From the NCBI RefSeq assembly GCF_021173675.1, contig NZ_JAIHON010000003.1, positions 372,001 through 436,000 on the forward strand: a stretch of DNA of 64,000 nucleotides. The letters are read 5' to 3'. The DNA comes from Streptomyces lincolnensis. Its GTDB lineage: Bacteria; Actinomycetota; Actinomycetes; Streptomycetales; Streptomycetaceae. The translations under genes and the position numbers were made by a program. Position 1 is the first letter of the stretch. Every line of letters starts with the position of its first letter. The notes beneath the pieces are model-generated. The model searched no databases, was not told the origin of the DNA, and saw nothing but the letters and a program-made list of their open reading frames with translations. Shown in pieces: positions 26,265-35,075 of this stretch.

Positions 26265-27041
26265 GTGCCTCCGACTCCGTCTCCCGAGCCCCGCCTGCCC
26301 GCCCCCGTCACCGCCGACGCACCCGAAGCGATAGCGCGCCCGCTGCTCACCCAGTCCTGGCTGGACCTCACCTTCCTGCACTGGGCGGCGGACCCGGCCG
26401 ACGTGGCCGGTCTGCTGCCGCCGGGCACCGTCCCCGACACCCTGGACGGGGTGACCTACGTCGGTCTGGTCGCGTTCCGGATGCACCGCGTCGGCTGGTT
26501 CCGTCTCCCCGGCGTGCCCTACCTCGGGAGCTTCCCGGAGACGAACGTCCGCCTGTACTCGGTGGACGCGCACGGACGCCGGGGCGTGGTCTTCCGCTCG
26601 CTCGACGCCTCCCGGCTGATCCCGGTCGCGGTGGGGCGGCTCGCCTTCCGGATGCCCTACCTGTGGTCCCGCATGACGATCCGCGCCGACGGCGACACGG
26701 TGACCTACACCAGTTCCCGTCGCTGGCCCGGCCCGCGCGGTGCCCACAGCCGCCTGACCGTACGGGTCGGCGAACGGATCGAGGAGGCAACGGAGTTGGA
26801 GCACTTCCTCACCGCCCGCTGGGGCATGCACAACGCCTTCCTCGGCCGGCCGGTGTTCCTGCCCAACGCCCACCCGCGCTGGCCTCTGCACCGCGCCACG
26901 CTGGTCGCGTGCGACGAGGACCTGGTGGCGGCGGCGGGGCTGCCGAAGCCGGTGGGGGAGCCGGTGAGCGTGCTGTACTCGCCGGGCGTCCCGGTCCGCT
27001 TCGGCCGCCCGGGCCGCCCGGCGGGCATCCCGACCCCATGA
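26265..27041 (+). CDS. DUF2071 (YqjF-like) family protein
   Basis: A 258-residue cytoplasmic protein. LLTQSWLDLTFLHWAADPAD at about residues 27-46 and YVGLVAFRMHRVGWF, PETNVRLYSVD and RRWPGPRG match the DUF2071/YqjF family, of unknown biochemical function with an acetoacetate-decarboxylase-like fold. The GTG start is a guess: no strong ribosome site precedes it and GAGG overlaps the codon. The gap before it holds the short direct repeat GAGAGGCCC. It converges with the SDR gene across 28 bases. Function is unknown. Confidence 0.72.
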   Translation: MPPTPSPEPRLPAPVTADAPEAIARPLLTQSWLDLTFLHWAADPADVAGLLPPGTVPDTLDGVTYVGLVAFRMHRVGWFRLPGVPYLGSFPETNVRLYSVDAHGRRGVVFRSLDASRLIPVAVGRLAFRMPYLWSRMTIRADGDTVTYTSSRRWPGPRGAHSRLTVRVGERIEEATELEHFLTARWGMHNAFLGRPVFLPNAHPRWPLHRATLVACDEDLVAAAGLPKPVGEPVSVLYSPGVPVRFGRPGRPAGIPTP

Positions 27042-27069
27042 CGGTGCCCGGCTCCTCCCGCCCCGCCGC

Positions 27070-27975
27070 TCAGCGCGTGTCGACGATGCCGCCGGTCACG
27101 GCGATGACCTCGCCCACCGTGTAGCTGGAGTCGGCGTCGGAGGCGAGATAGACGTACGTCGGCGCGATCTCCTCCGGCTGTGCGGCGCGTTCGATCGGCG
27201 CCTCGCTGCCGATGTGGGCCAGCCCGTCCGGCGGCATGTGCCGGTCCGCCTCGTTGAGCGGCGTCCAGGTCGGCCCCGGCGCCACCACGTTCGCGCGCAC
27301 CCCGCGCTTGGCCAGGTGCACGGCGAAGGACTTGGTGAGGGTGATCAGCGCGGCCTTGGACGCCGCGTAGTCGATCATCGTCGTACTGCCCTTGAGAGCC
27401 TCCTCGGTGGCGGTGGCGATGACGGCGTCCCCGGCCTCGAAGTGGGGCAGTGCCGCCATGAGGAGATGGAAGTAGGCGTAGACGTTGGTCCTGAACGTCC
27501 GGTCGAAGTCCTCGGCGTTCAGCTGCTCCAGCTCCAGCTTGCTGTTGAGGTAGGCGGCGTTGTTGACCAGGATGTTCAGCGCGCCGAGCTCGCCCACCGT
27601 CCGCTCCACGGCCTCCCGGCAGAACGCCGGATCCATCAGGTCGCCCGGCAGGAGCAGACAGCGCCGCCCCTGCTCCCGTATCTCGCGCTCCACCTGTTCC
27701 GCGTCCGGCCGCTCCTCGGGGAGGTGGACCACGGCGACGTCGGCGCCCTCCCGCGCGTACAGAAGCGCGACGGCGCGTCCGATGCCGGAGTCGCCCCCGG
27801 TGATCAGCGCGACCTTGCCCTCCAGCTTGCCGCAGGCGCGGTACCGGCTCGCCCGATACCGCGGTGCCGTGCGCATGTCGGCCTCCAGGCCGGGCCACTG
27901 CTGCTTCTGGGAGTCGTAGGGCGGGACAGGTTCGGAGACGACCTGCGGTGCGGTGTGTTCGGGCTCGGGCTGCAA
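27070..27975 (-). CDS. SDR family oxidoreductase
   Basis: A 301-residue short-chain dehydrogenase with an N-terminal extension of about 50 residues (PPYDSQKQQWPGLEADM), as in general-stress YdaD/YhdF-type SDRs. ALITGGDSGIGRAVA at residues 56-70 binds NAD(P); NILVNNAA and YAASKAAL supply the conserved Asn and the catalytic Tyr-Lys pair. The start is a TTG with AGAGGA 6 bases upstream; no in-frame ATG or GTG has comparable support. The substrate is unknown. It is a single gene facing the DUF2071 gene. Confidence 0.85.
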   Translation of the reverse strand: MQPEPEHTAPQVVSEPVPPYDSQKQQWPGLEADMRTAPRYRASRYRACGKLEGKVALITGGDSGIGRAVALLYAREGADVAVVHLPEERPDAEQVEREIREQGRRCLLLPGDLMDPAFCREAVERTVGELGALNILVNNAAYLNSKLELEQLNAEDFDRTFRTNVYAYFHLLMAALPHFEAGDAVIATATEEALKGSTTMIDYAASKAALITLTKSFAVHLAKRGVRANVVAPGPTWTPLNEADRHMPPDGLAHIGSEAPIERAAQPEEIAPTYVYLASDADSSYTVGEVIAVTGGIVDTR

Positions 27976-28202
27976 GGCTGTTCCTCTCTCCGTGCCGTGC
28001 GGGACGGGCGTTGCCGCGCGTGCCCGCCGTGTTTTCCCCCGCACCGCGTTCCCGATCCGGCGCGGGGCAACCGGACCGGTTCGCGCGCACCGGCGCGATC
28101 GGCCGGGCGGGGGAACGGCGGGAGTGGAAGCGGATCCCGTGCCGTTCCGTGCGATGTACTGCCCTGACCAGTCGAAACACGACACCTTCACGGAGGGGGC
28201 GC

Positions 28203-28622
28203 ATGACCGGACGAGTGACCGGACGAGTGCGCGGCGCGGCCGTCGCCGTCGTCCTCGCCGCCACTGTCGGCGCGTGCGGCACGGTCTCGGAACGCCGTGA
28301 CGACGTACGCGAGGCGACGAGGGCCTTCCAACAGCACCTCGCCGACGGCGCGTACGACCGCGTGTGCGCGGCCCTCGCCCCCGGAACCGTCGAGGAACTG
28401 GAGCACTCGGCCGGCAGCCCGTGCGCCGAGGCCCTCGGTGAGGAGGCCCCACCGCGCGGCGGCGCCCTGCGCGGGGTGGACGTCTACGGCAACCAGGCAC
28501 GCGCGGTGCTCGCCACGGACACGCTGTTCCTCTCCCGCTTCGACAGCGGCTGGAAGATCGTGGCCGCCGGCTGCACCGAGCGCCCCGGACAGCCGTACCG
28601 GTGCCGGATCAAGGGGGGATGA
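28203..28622 (+). CDS. Putative small lipoprotein
   Basis: A 139-residue exported protein with a lipoprotein signal: basic start (TGRVTGRVRG), hydrophobic core, and lipobox VGAC at about residues 22-25. The mature part has further cysteines (VCAAL, PCAEAL, GCTE, RCRI) that may form disulphides. The fold resembles the NTF2-like lipoproteins of actinobacteria, but I cannot assign a function. A GGAGGGGG ribosome site lies just before the ATG. It is the first of three closely spaced genes with a 27-residue membrane peptide and a DUF6766-like membrane protein. Confidence 0.72.
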   Translation: MTGRVTGRVRGAAVAVVLAATVGACGTVSERRDDVREATRAFQQHLADGAYDRVCAALAPGTVEELEHSAGSPCAEALGEEAPPRGGALRGVDVYGNQARAVLATDTLFLSRFDSGWKIVAAGCTERPGQPYRCRIKGG

Positions 28623-28625
28623 GCG

Positions 28626-28709
28626 GTGCGGACCATGTTCACCACGGTGCTGCTGATCATCGCGGTCGGCCTCGCCTACCTCGCGGCGGTGGGACTGATG
28701 CAGCGATGA
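28626..28709 (+). CDS. 27-residue single-pass membrane peptide
   Basis: A GTG-started frame of 27 codons encoding a short basic start, a hydrophobic helix (TTVLLIIAVGLAYLAAVGL) and a basic end. An AGGGGGG ribosome site lies about 8 bases upstream. Its stop overlaps the start of the next gene by ATGA and it begins 3 bases after the lipoprotein stop, so translation looks coupled on both sides. It could be a small subunit or a regulator of the adjacent DUF6766-like membrane protein. The call rests on context and composition only. Confidence 0.55.
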   Translation: MRTMFTTVLLIIAVGLAYLAAVGLMQR

Positions 28710-29386
28710 ACCGACGCGCCTTCGTCCGGGAGAACGGCCTCGGGCTCTTCTTCACCGTCACCTTCCTCCTGACCCTGGTCGGCCAGGCCGTCGCGGGCCA
28801 CGCCGACTTCAACAACCAGCTGATCGCCGAGCAACTGCGGCCGGTCGGACTCGCCGAGTACGTCACCACCTCGGACTTCGCGGTCGACGTGGCGGAGAAC
28901 TGGCAGTCGGAGTACCTCCAGTTCTCGCTGTACATCGGTGTGACCGTCTGGCTGCTCCAGCGCGGATCCCCCGAGTCCAAGGAACTGCACAAGGGCGGCA
29001 CCGAGTCCGACAAGGACCAGCGGGTCGGCGAGTACGCCGGGGAGAACTCGCCCAAGTGGGCCGCGGCCTCCGGATGGCGGCGCGCGCTGTACTCCCACTC
29101 GCTGCTGCTGGTCATGGGGACGATCTTCGTGCTGTCGTGGCTGGTCCAGTCGGTCACCGGTGTGGCCGCCTCCAACGAACAGCAGCTACGGCAGCTCCAG
29201 GCCCCGATGAGCTGGTCCCAGTACCTGGGCGCGGCCGACTTCTGGAACCGCACCCTCCAGAACTGGCAGTCCGAACTGCTGGCCGTCGCCTCGATGGCGG
29301 TGCTCTCGATCTACCTGCGACAGCGCGGCTCCCCGGAGTCGAAACCGGTCGGCGCGGCACACGACGCCACCGGGGTGGAGAGCTGA
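28706..29386 (+). CDS. DUF6766-like four-helix membrane protein
   Basis: A 226-residue membrane protein with an internal duplication. Each half has a hydrophobic helix, a QLIAEQL or QLRQLQAP segment, an NWQSE motif, another hydrophobic helix and the tail LQRGSPESK or LRQRGSPESK. This predicts four membrane segments with both RGSPESK tails on the same side. I recognise it as the DUF6766 type found in actinobacteria; the function is unknown. It overlaps the 27-residue membrane peptide gene by ATGA. Confidence 0.78.
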   Translation: MNRRAFVRENGLGLFFTVTFLLTLVGQAVAGHADFNNQLIAEQLRPVGLAEYVTTSDFAVDVAENWQSEYLQFSLYIGVTVWLLQRGSPESKELHKGGTESDKDQRVGEYAGENSPKWAAASGWRRALYSHSLLLVMGTIFVLSWLVQSVTGVAASNEQQLRQLQAPMSWSQYLGAADFWNRTLQNWQSELLAVASMAVLSIYLRQRGSPESKPVGAAHDATGVES

Positions 29387-29466
29387 CGGCGTCGTTGACC
29401 TCAAGTCCGGTCCAGGTCCTAGCGTCAGTGTCGGTTGATCATCGACTGGCGACAGGAGAAGACCCA

Positions 29467-30300
29467 GTGATCCTCGTGACCGGCGCCACCGGAAACATAG
29501 GAAGCGCCCTCGTCAAGGAACTCCGGACGTGGGACGCCGGACCGGTCGGGGCCCTGACCCGGCACGCCGCGGCGGCCGGCCTTCCGGCGGGCGTCGAAGC
29601 CGTCGAGGGCGACCTGACGCGACCGGACTCGTTCAAGGCCGCGCTCGAAGGGACGCGTTCGCTCTTCCTGCCGTCCCGCGTGGGACCGGACGCCCACATT
29701 CTCCGGGCCGCCGCGCGGGCGGGCGTCGAGCACGTGGTGCTGGTCTCGTCCATCACCGTCCAGAGCCACCCGCACCTGGGCCCCGCCGGCGAGAACCTGG
29801 CCGTCGAGCGCCTGCTCCGGGACAGCGGTATGGCGTGGACGATTCTGCGGCCGACACAGTTCGCCTCCAACGCCCTGTGGTGGGCGGACGCCGTACGCGG
29901 GCGCCGGCCGGTCCGCCTGGCCTACGCGGACGTCGGCCTGCCCACCGTCCACCCCGCGGACATCGCGTCGGTCGCTCGCGCCGCGCTGACCGGCACCGGC
30001 CACCGGGGGCAGACCTACGCGCTGACCGGCCCGGAGCGGATCACTCCCCGCCGGCAGCTCGCAGCCCTCGCACGGGTGGTCGGACGGGACGTGCCGCTCA
30101 CCGAGATCGGCCGCGAGGAGGCCCACCACGACCTGGCCGCGTTCATGGGCGACGAGGCCGCGGCGGCGATCCTCGACATCACCGGCGGCGACCTCAACGA
30201 GGAACTGCTCGCCGTGCGCGACACCGTCACGCGGGTCACCGGTGCCCCGGCCAGGACCTTCGGGCGATGGGCCGTGGAGAACGCGGGCTCCTTCCGCTGA
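29467..30300 (+). CDS. NmrA/NAD(P)H-binding family oxidoreductase
   Basis: A 277-residue atypical SDR. VTGATGNIGSALVKEL at the N-terminus binds NAD(P); VVLVSSITVQ, RPTQFASNALWW and LPTVHPADIASVARAAL follow the NmrA-like pattern of quinone-sensing and redox-sensor proteins. The active-site Tyr-Lys of classical SDRs is absent. The GTG has GGAG about 9 bases upstream. It converges head-on with the DUF2264 gene, with only three bases between stops, so no separate terminator fits there. Substrate or sensing role unknown. Confidence 0.82.
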   Translation: MILVTGATGNIGSALVKELRTWDAGPVGALTRHAAAAGLPAGVEAVEGDLTRPDSFKAALEGTRSLFLPSRVGPDAHILRAAARAGVEHVVLVSSITVQSHPHLGPAGENLAVERLLRDSGMAWTILRPTQFASNALWWADAVRGRRPVRLAYADVGLPTVHPADIASVARAALTGTGHRGQTYALTGPERITPRRQLAALARVVGRDVPLTEIGREEAHHDLAAFMGDEAAAAILDITGGDLNEELLAVRDTVTRVTGAPARTFGRWAVENAGSFR

Positions 30301-30303
30301 GAC

Positions 30304-32196
30304 TCACTCGTGCGTCACCCGCAGCGGCTCGAACGCGATGCGCGTCCGGCCGCCGTCACCGGCCCAGGTGACCTCGACGCCGTCCGCGTCGACCGTCACA
30401 CCGGAGACGGCGTCCGCCGGATCGGCGCACGCGGCCCGGGCGGACAGGGTCGCCAGGCCCACGTGCACGGTGGTGCCCCCGGCCGGGCCGCTCAGTCGCG
30501 GTACCTTGGCCCAGCGCGTGTACGCGGTGCCCTGCGGAGCGCGGACCGTCTCGGCGCTGTCCTCGTCCCAGCCGTGCAGGCCGCGCAGCGTCGAGACCAG
30601 GTCCTCCTCCGGACCCGTCGCCCAACCGGTCTGGGTGACGCGGGTGCCGGCGGGCGCGCCGATCACCCGGTGCACCCGCAGCTCGTACGGTCCGCGGGCG
30701 ATGGTGACGCTCTCCACCCGCAGCCCCGGCACCATCGGCGGACCCCCGGCGAACACGGGCCGGTGCCACGAGGCGGCCCAGCCCCAGCCGTCGCCGTGCC
30801 CCGCACCGAGCGGATGGATCCGCCTGCGGACGCTGCGCCGGCCGTGCACCTCCACCCCCAGGTGGTTGTCGGCGACGTTGGCGGTCGCGGTCGGCCCGGT
30901 CCGGGTGGAGTACGCCTGCCGCCCGTAGTGCGGATCGTCGGCGTCGGGGGCCTCCGCCTCGTGCGGGCGCACATGGTCGCTGCCGTGGTTGTGCAGTCGT
31001 ACGATCCCGTCGGCGCGCGTCGACTGCACCAGCAGCCCCGGGGCGGGAAGCGCGAGGACGCGGTCGGCCTCCTCCACCGGCGCGGCCTCCTCGCGGGCCG
31101 TCCACAGCGGGTGGTCGGCGGGGGCGAGGAGCGACACGAACGCCTTGGACGCCCAGTAGGGGGACGCCGGACCCGAGTACGACTGGAGGGTGGCCTCGTG
31201 CGGGCCGTACCAGCCCAGGCCCAGCAGCCCGTCCTCGGTGAGCGCGCCGCGGTCGAGGAAGTGGCGCAGGCTGCCGCTCGCGAGCCGCCGGGAGGCGCCC
31301 GGGGCCAGCGGTGTGTCGCCGGTCAGGGCGCCCAGGCCGACGGCGGCGGAGGCGGCGAAGCGGTACGTCAGGGAGCGGCCGAAGTGCAGCGGAGCCCCGT
31401 CCGCGCCGAAAGTCGCGGCGAAACCCTCCAGGTGGGCGCGCAGGCGCGGGCCGTAGCGGGCGGCGAGCTCGGTGTCGCCGGCCAGGTGGGCGTCGAGCAC
31501 CGGGTACAGGTGCAGCGCCCAGCCGTTGTAGTGGTCGAAGGCGCGCCCGTCGCCGTCGGCGTACCAGCCCTCGCCCCGGTACCAGGTCTCCATCAGCTCC
31601 AGCGCGCGCTCGCGTGCCGCCGCCGTCTCGGCGTCCCCGCGGCCCACGGACTCCAGGAACCCGGCCACGGTGAAGGGGAAGAGGTACCAGTTGTTCGGCG
31701 CGGGCGTGTGCCGCAGCGCCCCGCGCAGCCACTCCTCGGCCCGGTCGCGTACGGCGTCGTCGAGGTGCTTCCACAGCCAGGGCGCCGTCAGCCGCAGCCC
31801 GAGCGCGACGGACGCCGACTCGACCATGGGCTGGCCCTGGACGTGGTGGTCGAGGATCAGGGGCCAGGACTCGGTGTCGTCCCGGCCCGGCGTACGGGTG
31901 CCCGAGGCGAGGCCCTGGGCGTACCGGTCGAGCCAGCCGTGCGGATCGTCGCCGCCGGACCCCGCCACCCGGAAGGCGGCGGCGAGGAACGTCCGGGAGT
32001 AGCCCTCCAGCCCGTCCGAGCGCACCCCGGACCCCGAGGGCCGTCCGGGCAGGTCGAGCAGGGCGCACCCGGGCGTGCCCCAATGCCACGCCGCCGTCAG
32101 GAGCCCGTCCGCCACCGCCTCCCAGTGGGCTCGGGTGTACCCGGTGTGCGGGCTGGACTCGCGGTCCTCCGCGGGGAGTTCGAAGGGGATGCTCAT
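30304..32196 (-). CDS. DUF2264 domain protein
   Basis: A 630-residue protein of the DUF2264 family. The N-terminal half is an (alpha/alpha)-barrel-like domain with RSDGLEGYSRTFLAAAFR, NNWYLFPFTVAGFLE, GWYADGDGRAFDHYNGWALH and SLTYRFAA; the C-terminal half is beta-rich. There is no signal peptide, so it acts inside the cell. The fold resembles unsaturated glucuronyl or rhamnogalacturonyl hydrolase and lyase types. As the last gene of a sugar-uptake operon, overlapping the 2-hydroxyacid dehydrogenase by ATGA, it probably trims imported oligosaccharides. The exact sugar is not shown. Confidence 0.8.
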   Translation of the reverse strand: MSIPFELPAEDRESSPHTGYTRAHWEAVADGLLTAAWHWGTPGCALLDLPGRPSGSGVRSDGLEGYSRTFLAAAFRVAGSGGDDPHGWLDRYAQGLASGTRTPGRDDTESWPLILDHHVQGQPMVESASVALGLRLTAPWLWKHLDDAVRDRAEEWLRGALRHTPAPNNWYLFPFTVAGFLESVGRGDAETAAARERALELMETWYRGEGWYADGDGRAFDHYNGWALHLYPVLDAHLAGDTELAARYGPRLRAHLEGFAATFGADGAPLHFGRSLTYRFAASAAVGLGALTGDTPLAPGASRRLASGSLRHFLDRGALTEDGLLGLGWYGPHEATLQSYSGPASPYWASKAFVSLLAPADHPLWTAREEAAPVEEADRVLALPAPGLLVQSTRADGIVRLHNHGSDHVRPHEAEAPDADDPHYGRQAYSTRTGPTATANVADNHLGVEVHGRRSVRRRIHPLGAGHGDGWGWAASWHRPVFAGGPPMVPGLRVESVTIARGPYELRVHRVIGAPAGTRVTQTGWATGPEEDLVSTLRGLHGWDEDSAETVRAPQGTAYTRWAKVPRLSGPAGGTTVHVGLATLSARAACADPADAVSGVTVDADGVEVTWAGDGGRTRIAFEPLRVTHE

Positions 32197-33215
32197 GCGA
32201 GGAAGGCCAGCCTTTCGCGTCGTACGGGATGCAGGAACCCGGCACCGGAGGCCCAGCGTGCCGTCTCGGCCACGGCGTGGTCGGCCAGGCGGCGCCACTC
32301 GTTGCCCTCGGATCCGGCGAGGTGCGGGGTGATGAGCGCGTTCTCGCACCGCCACAACGGGTGCTCCGGCGGCAGGATCTCGGGATCGGTGACATCCAGG
32401 ACGGCCCGGATCCGCCCCGCCAGCAGGGCGTCGGTGAGCGCCTCCTGGTCGACGACCGCCCCGCGCGAGGTGTTGATCAGTACGGCGTCGGCCGGCATGG
32501 AGTCGATCAGGGCACGGCCGACCAGTCCGCGGGTCGCGGGCAGCAGCGGGGTGTGCACGCTGAGGATGTCGCAGCGGGCGAACAGCTCCGCCAACTCCAC
32601 GCGCGTAACGCCCAGTTCGGCGGCGTCGGTGTCCGTGATGTACGGGTCGTGCAGCAGGACGTCGACGTCGTGCGGGCGCAGCAGCTCCACGACCCGGCGG
32701 CCGACGAGCGACGCCGACAGGATGCCGATCGTACGGCGGTAGTTGCCGACGGTCCGGGGTGTGTCGAGCCAGGTGCGCCGCTGGGATGCGCGGTACTCGC
32801 GGGCCCGCTCCAGGACGTGCTTGCCGGAGAGCAGGATCATGGCGAGGGTGTACTCGGCCACCGGTACGGCGTTGGCCGCGGCGGCCGAGGAGACCTCGAT
32901 GCCGCGCTCCCAGCACGCGTCGGTGACATGACCGCGCACACTGCCCGCCGTGTGCACGACGGCCCGCAGCCGGGGTGCGGCCTCCAACACCCGCGCGTCC
33001 AGTGGCGGGCAGCCCCAGCCGGTGATCAACACATCCACGTCGGCGAGGACTTCGCGGGCCCGCGGTGTCGACAAGTCGTCCAGCCCGGGGAGGGGAGCCA
33101 GGTCGCAGAGCGCGCCCAGCGCCTCCAGCGACTCGGGGTCGAGGACGGCCGCCGCGGCCTCCTGGGACATGGCCAGCGCGGCCCGGGGACGGAACCCGGG
33201 GCCCGGTACGGTCAC
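32193..33215 (-). CDS. D-isomer-specific 2-hydroxyacid dehydrogenase
   Basis: A 340-residue NAD-dependent dehydrogenase. VDVLITGWGCPPLD and LRAVVHTAGSVRGHV lie in the catalytic domain; GILSASLVGRRVVELLR is the cofactor loop, with S-A-S in place of the usual G-x-G glycines. INTSRGAVVDQEAL carries the catalytic Arg, DPEILPPEHPL the Glu, and LITPHLAG the His. The gene overlaps both neighbours (GTGA with the permease, ATGA with DUF2264), so it belongs to the uptake operon and probably oxidises or reduces a sugar-acid breakdown product. The unusual dinucleotide loop is worth noting. Confidence 0.85.
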   Translation of the reverse strand: MTVPGPGFRPRAALAMSQEAAAAVLDPESLEALGALCDLAPLPGLDDLSTPRAREVLADVDVLITGWGCPPLDARVLEAAPRLRAVVHTAGSVRGHVTDACWERGIEVSSAAAANAVPVAEYTLAMILLSGKHVLERAREYRASQRRTWLDTPRTVGNYRRTIGILSASLVGRRVVELLRPHDVDVLLHDPYITDTDAAELGVTRVELAELFARCDILSVHTPLLPATRGLVGRALIDSMPADAVLINTSRGAVVDQEALTDALLAGRIRAVLDVTDPEILPPEHPLWRCENALITPHLAGSEGNEWRRLADHAVAETARWASGAGFLHPVRRERLAFLA

Positions 33216-34075
33216 TTGACGGCTCCCGCGGTCAGGCCGCCCCGCCAGAAGCGCTGGAGCAGGACGAAGGCCAGGATCAGCGGCAGCACGGCGAGCAGCG
33301 AACCGGTGATCACCACGGAGTAGTACTCGGGGGAGACGGACGCGGAGCTGTTCCACTGGTACAGGCCCAGGCTGACCGGATACAGGTCCTGGTTGGACAG
33401 CATCACCATCGGCAGGAAGAAGTTGTTCCAGATCGCGGTGAGCTGAAACAGGAAGACGGTCACCAGACCGGGTCCGAGCATCCGCAGCGCCACCCTGAAG
33501 TAGGCGACCAGTTCTCCCGCGCCGTCCATGCGCGCCGCCTCCAGCACCTCGTCGGGGACGTATCCCTGGCTGAAGATCCGGCCGAGGTAGACCCCGAACG
33601 GGTTGAACAGGACGGGGATGAACACCGCCCAGAAGGTGTTGACCACGCCGACTTCGGAGGCCATCAGGTACAGCGGCAGCGCCAGGACGGTCTGCGGCAC
33701 CATCACCGCCGCCAGGACCAGGCCGAACAGCTTCTCCTTGTGCCGGAAGCGGTACTTGTCGAAGGCGTACCCGCAGGCGACGCTGATCAGCGCGCCGAGC
33801 GCGGCGCCGAGGACCGCGTACAGCAGGCTGTTGACGTACCAGCGGCTGTACAGCCCGCCGTCCATCGCGAACAGATCGCGCACGTTCTGTGCGAGCGAGA
33901 AGTCGCCCAGCGACAGCAGATCGCTGCTGAACAGCGCGTCCCGGTCCTTGGAGGCGGCGAGCACCAGCCACAGGCCGGGCAGCACGGTGTAGAGCACGGA
34001 GATGGCGACGACCACGTTGACGGTGGCGCGGCCCAGCAGCCGGGGGCGCAGCAGGGTGCTGTCATGGGCGCTCAT
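33212..34075 (-). CDS. Sugar ABC transporter permease (MalG-like)
   Basis: A 287-residue inner-membrane permease with six predicted membrane helices. The EAA loop (EAARMDGAGELVAYFRVAL) that docks the ATPase is at about residues 186-204, and the C-terminus ends in the amphipathic LLQRFWRGGLTAGAVK typical of MalG-type subunits. It overlaps the MalF-like permease by ATGA and the dehydrogenase by GTGA. No ATPase gene is present; in streptomycetes such importers usually share the MsiK ATPase encoded elsewhere. Confidence 0.92.
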   Translation of the reverse strand: MSAHDSTLLRPRLLGRATVNVVVAISVLYTVLPGLWLVLAASKDRDALFSSDLLSLGDFSLAQNVRDLFAMDGGLYSRWYVNSLLYAVLGAALGALISVACGYAFDKYRFRHKEKLFGLVLAAVMVPQTVLALPLYLMASEVGVVNTFWAVFIPVLFNPFGVYLGRIFSQGYVPDEVLEAARMDGAGELVAYFRVALRMLGPGLVTVFLFQLTAIWNNFFLPMVMLSNQDLYPVSLGLYQWNSSASVSPEYYSVVITGSLLAVLPLILAFVLLQRFWRGGLTAGAVK

Positions 34076-35049
34076 CGGGCCTCCTGGGCGTCGGCGCGGC
34101 TGGTCCAGCGGGTGACGCCGTAGGACAGGGCTATCGTGCACAGCAGCAGGACGACCGAGGCGGCCGCCGCCAGGCTGTAGTTGTTGCGGGTGAACGCCGC
34201 GTCGTAGATGTACATGCTCGGCGAGAACCGCGAACTGATCATCGGCGAGGAGAGGTTGAGCAGCATCGGCTCGGTGAACAGCTGGAGCGCCCAGATCAGC
34301 GTGAAGATCGCGACCATCACGATCGAGGCACGCACCAGCGGTGTCTTGACCTGGAGCGCGGTGCGCACCGGCCCGGCGCCGTCGACGACCGAGGCCTCGA
34401 TCACCTCGCGGGGCACGGCCTGGAGAGCGGCGTAGAAGACCACCATGTTGTAGCCGAGGTTGCTCCACAGGGCGATGTTCACGATGGACGGGACGACGGT
34501 GTGCACGCCCAGGAAGTCGATGGTGATGTCGGCCTTGGCGAACAGGTCGATGATCGGGCTGATGCCGGGCGTGTACAGGTACAGCCAGATCAGCGCGGCG
34601 ATGATCCCGGGCACCGCGTGCGGCAGGAACAGCCCCAACTGCGCCCAGGCGCGCAGTCGTACGACACCGGAGTCCAGCAGCAGCGCCAGGACGAGCGCCC
34701 CGCCGACCATGAGCGGGAGGTAGATCAGGCAGTACAGGGTGACGGTGCCGAGGCCGCCGAGGAAGGTCGGGTCGGTCAGGACGGCCGCGTAGCTGCGCAG
34801 GCCCACGAAGACGGTGCGCTCGGGGCCGAAGCCGAGACCGGGCTGGTCGTCGCTGAAGAAGCTGAGGTAGACGGCCGTGCCGACGGGGATCAGGAAGACG
34901 GTGACCAGCAGGGCGAAGAAGGGCGTCATCAGCACACCGCAGGCGGCGAGCCGACGGCGCCGGGCGGCCTTGCGGGCGCGCAGCCCGGCGACGGGCGCGG
35001 TGGGCGGCGCGGCCGTGGCCGGCGCGGGCTGCTGGGTGGTCGCGGTCAT
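34072..35049 (-). CDS. Sugar ABC transporter permease (MalF-like)
   Basis: A 325-residue inner-membrane permease with a long basic N-terminal tail (LRARKAARRRRLA) and about six membrane helices. VPREVIEASVVDGAGPVRTA is the EAA-type loop. It starts 26 bases after the binding-protein stop and overlaps the second permease. Together they form the membrane channel of a carbohydrate importer of the CUT1 class. Confidence 0.92.
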   Translation of the reverse strand: MTATTQQPAPATAAPPTAPVAGLRARKAARRRRLAACGVLMTPFFALLVTVFLIPVGTAVYLSFFSDDQPGLGFGPERTVFVGLRSYAAVLTDPTFLGGLGTVTLYCLIYLPLMVGGALVLALLLDSGVVRLRAWAQLGLFLPHAVPGIIAALIWLYLYTPGISPIIDLFAKADITIDFLGVHTVVPSIVNIALWSNLGYNMVVFYAALQAVPREVIEASVVDGAGPVRTALQVKTPLVRASIVMVAIFTLIWALQLFTEPMLLNLSSPMISSRFSPSMYIYDAAFTRNNYSLAAAASVVLLLCTIALSYGVTRWTSRADAQEAR

Positions 35050-35075
35050 GGGGTGTCACCTGCCTTTCGGGCGGC

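Noticed and set aside
27070..28500. A longer SDR protein starting far upstream
   Set aside because: The extra residues are Arg-rich and overlap the lipoprotein promoter and gene; the TTG with AGAGGA gives a normal family length.
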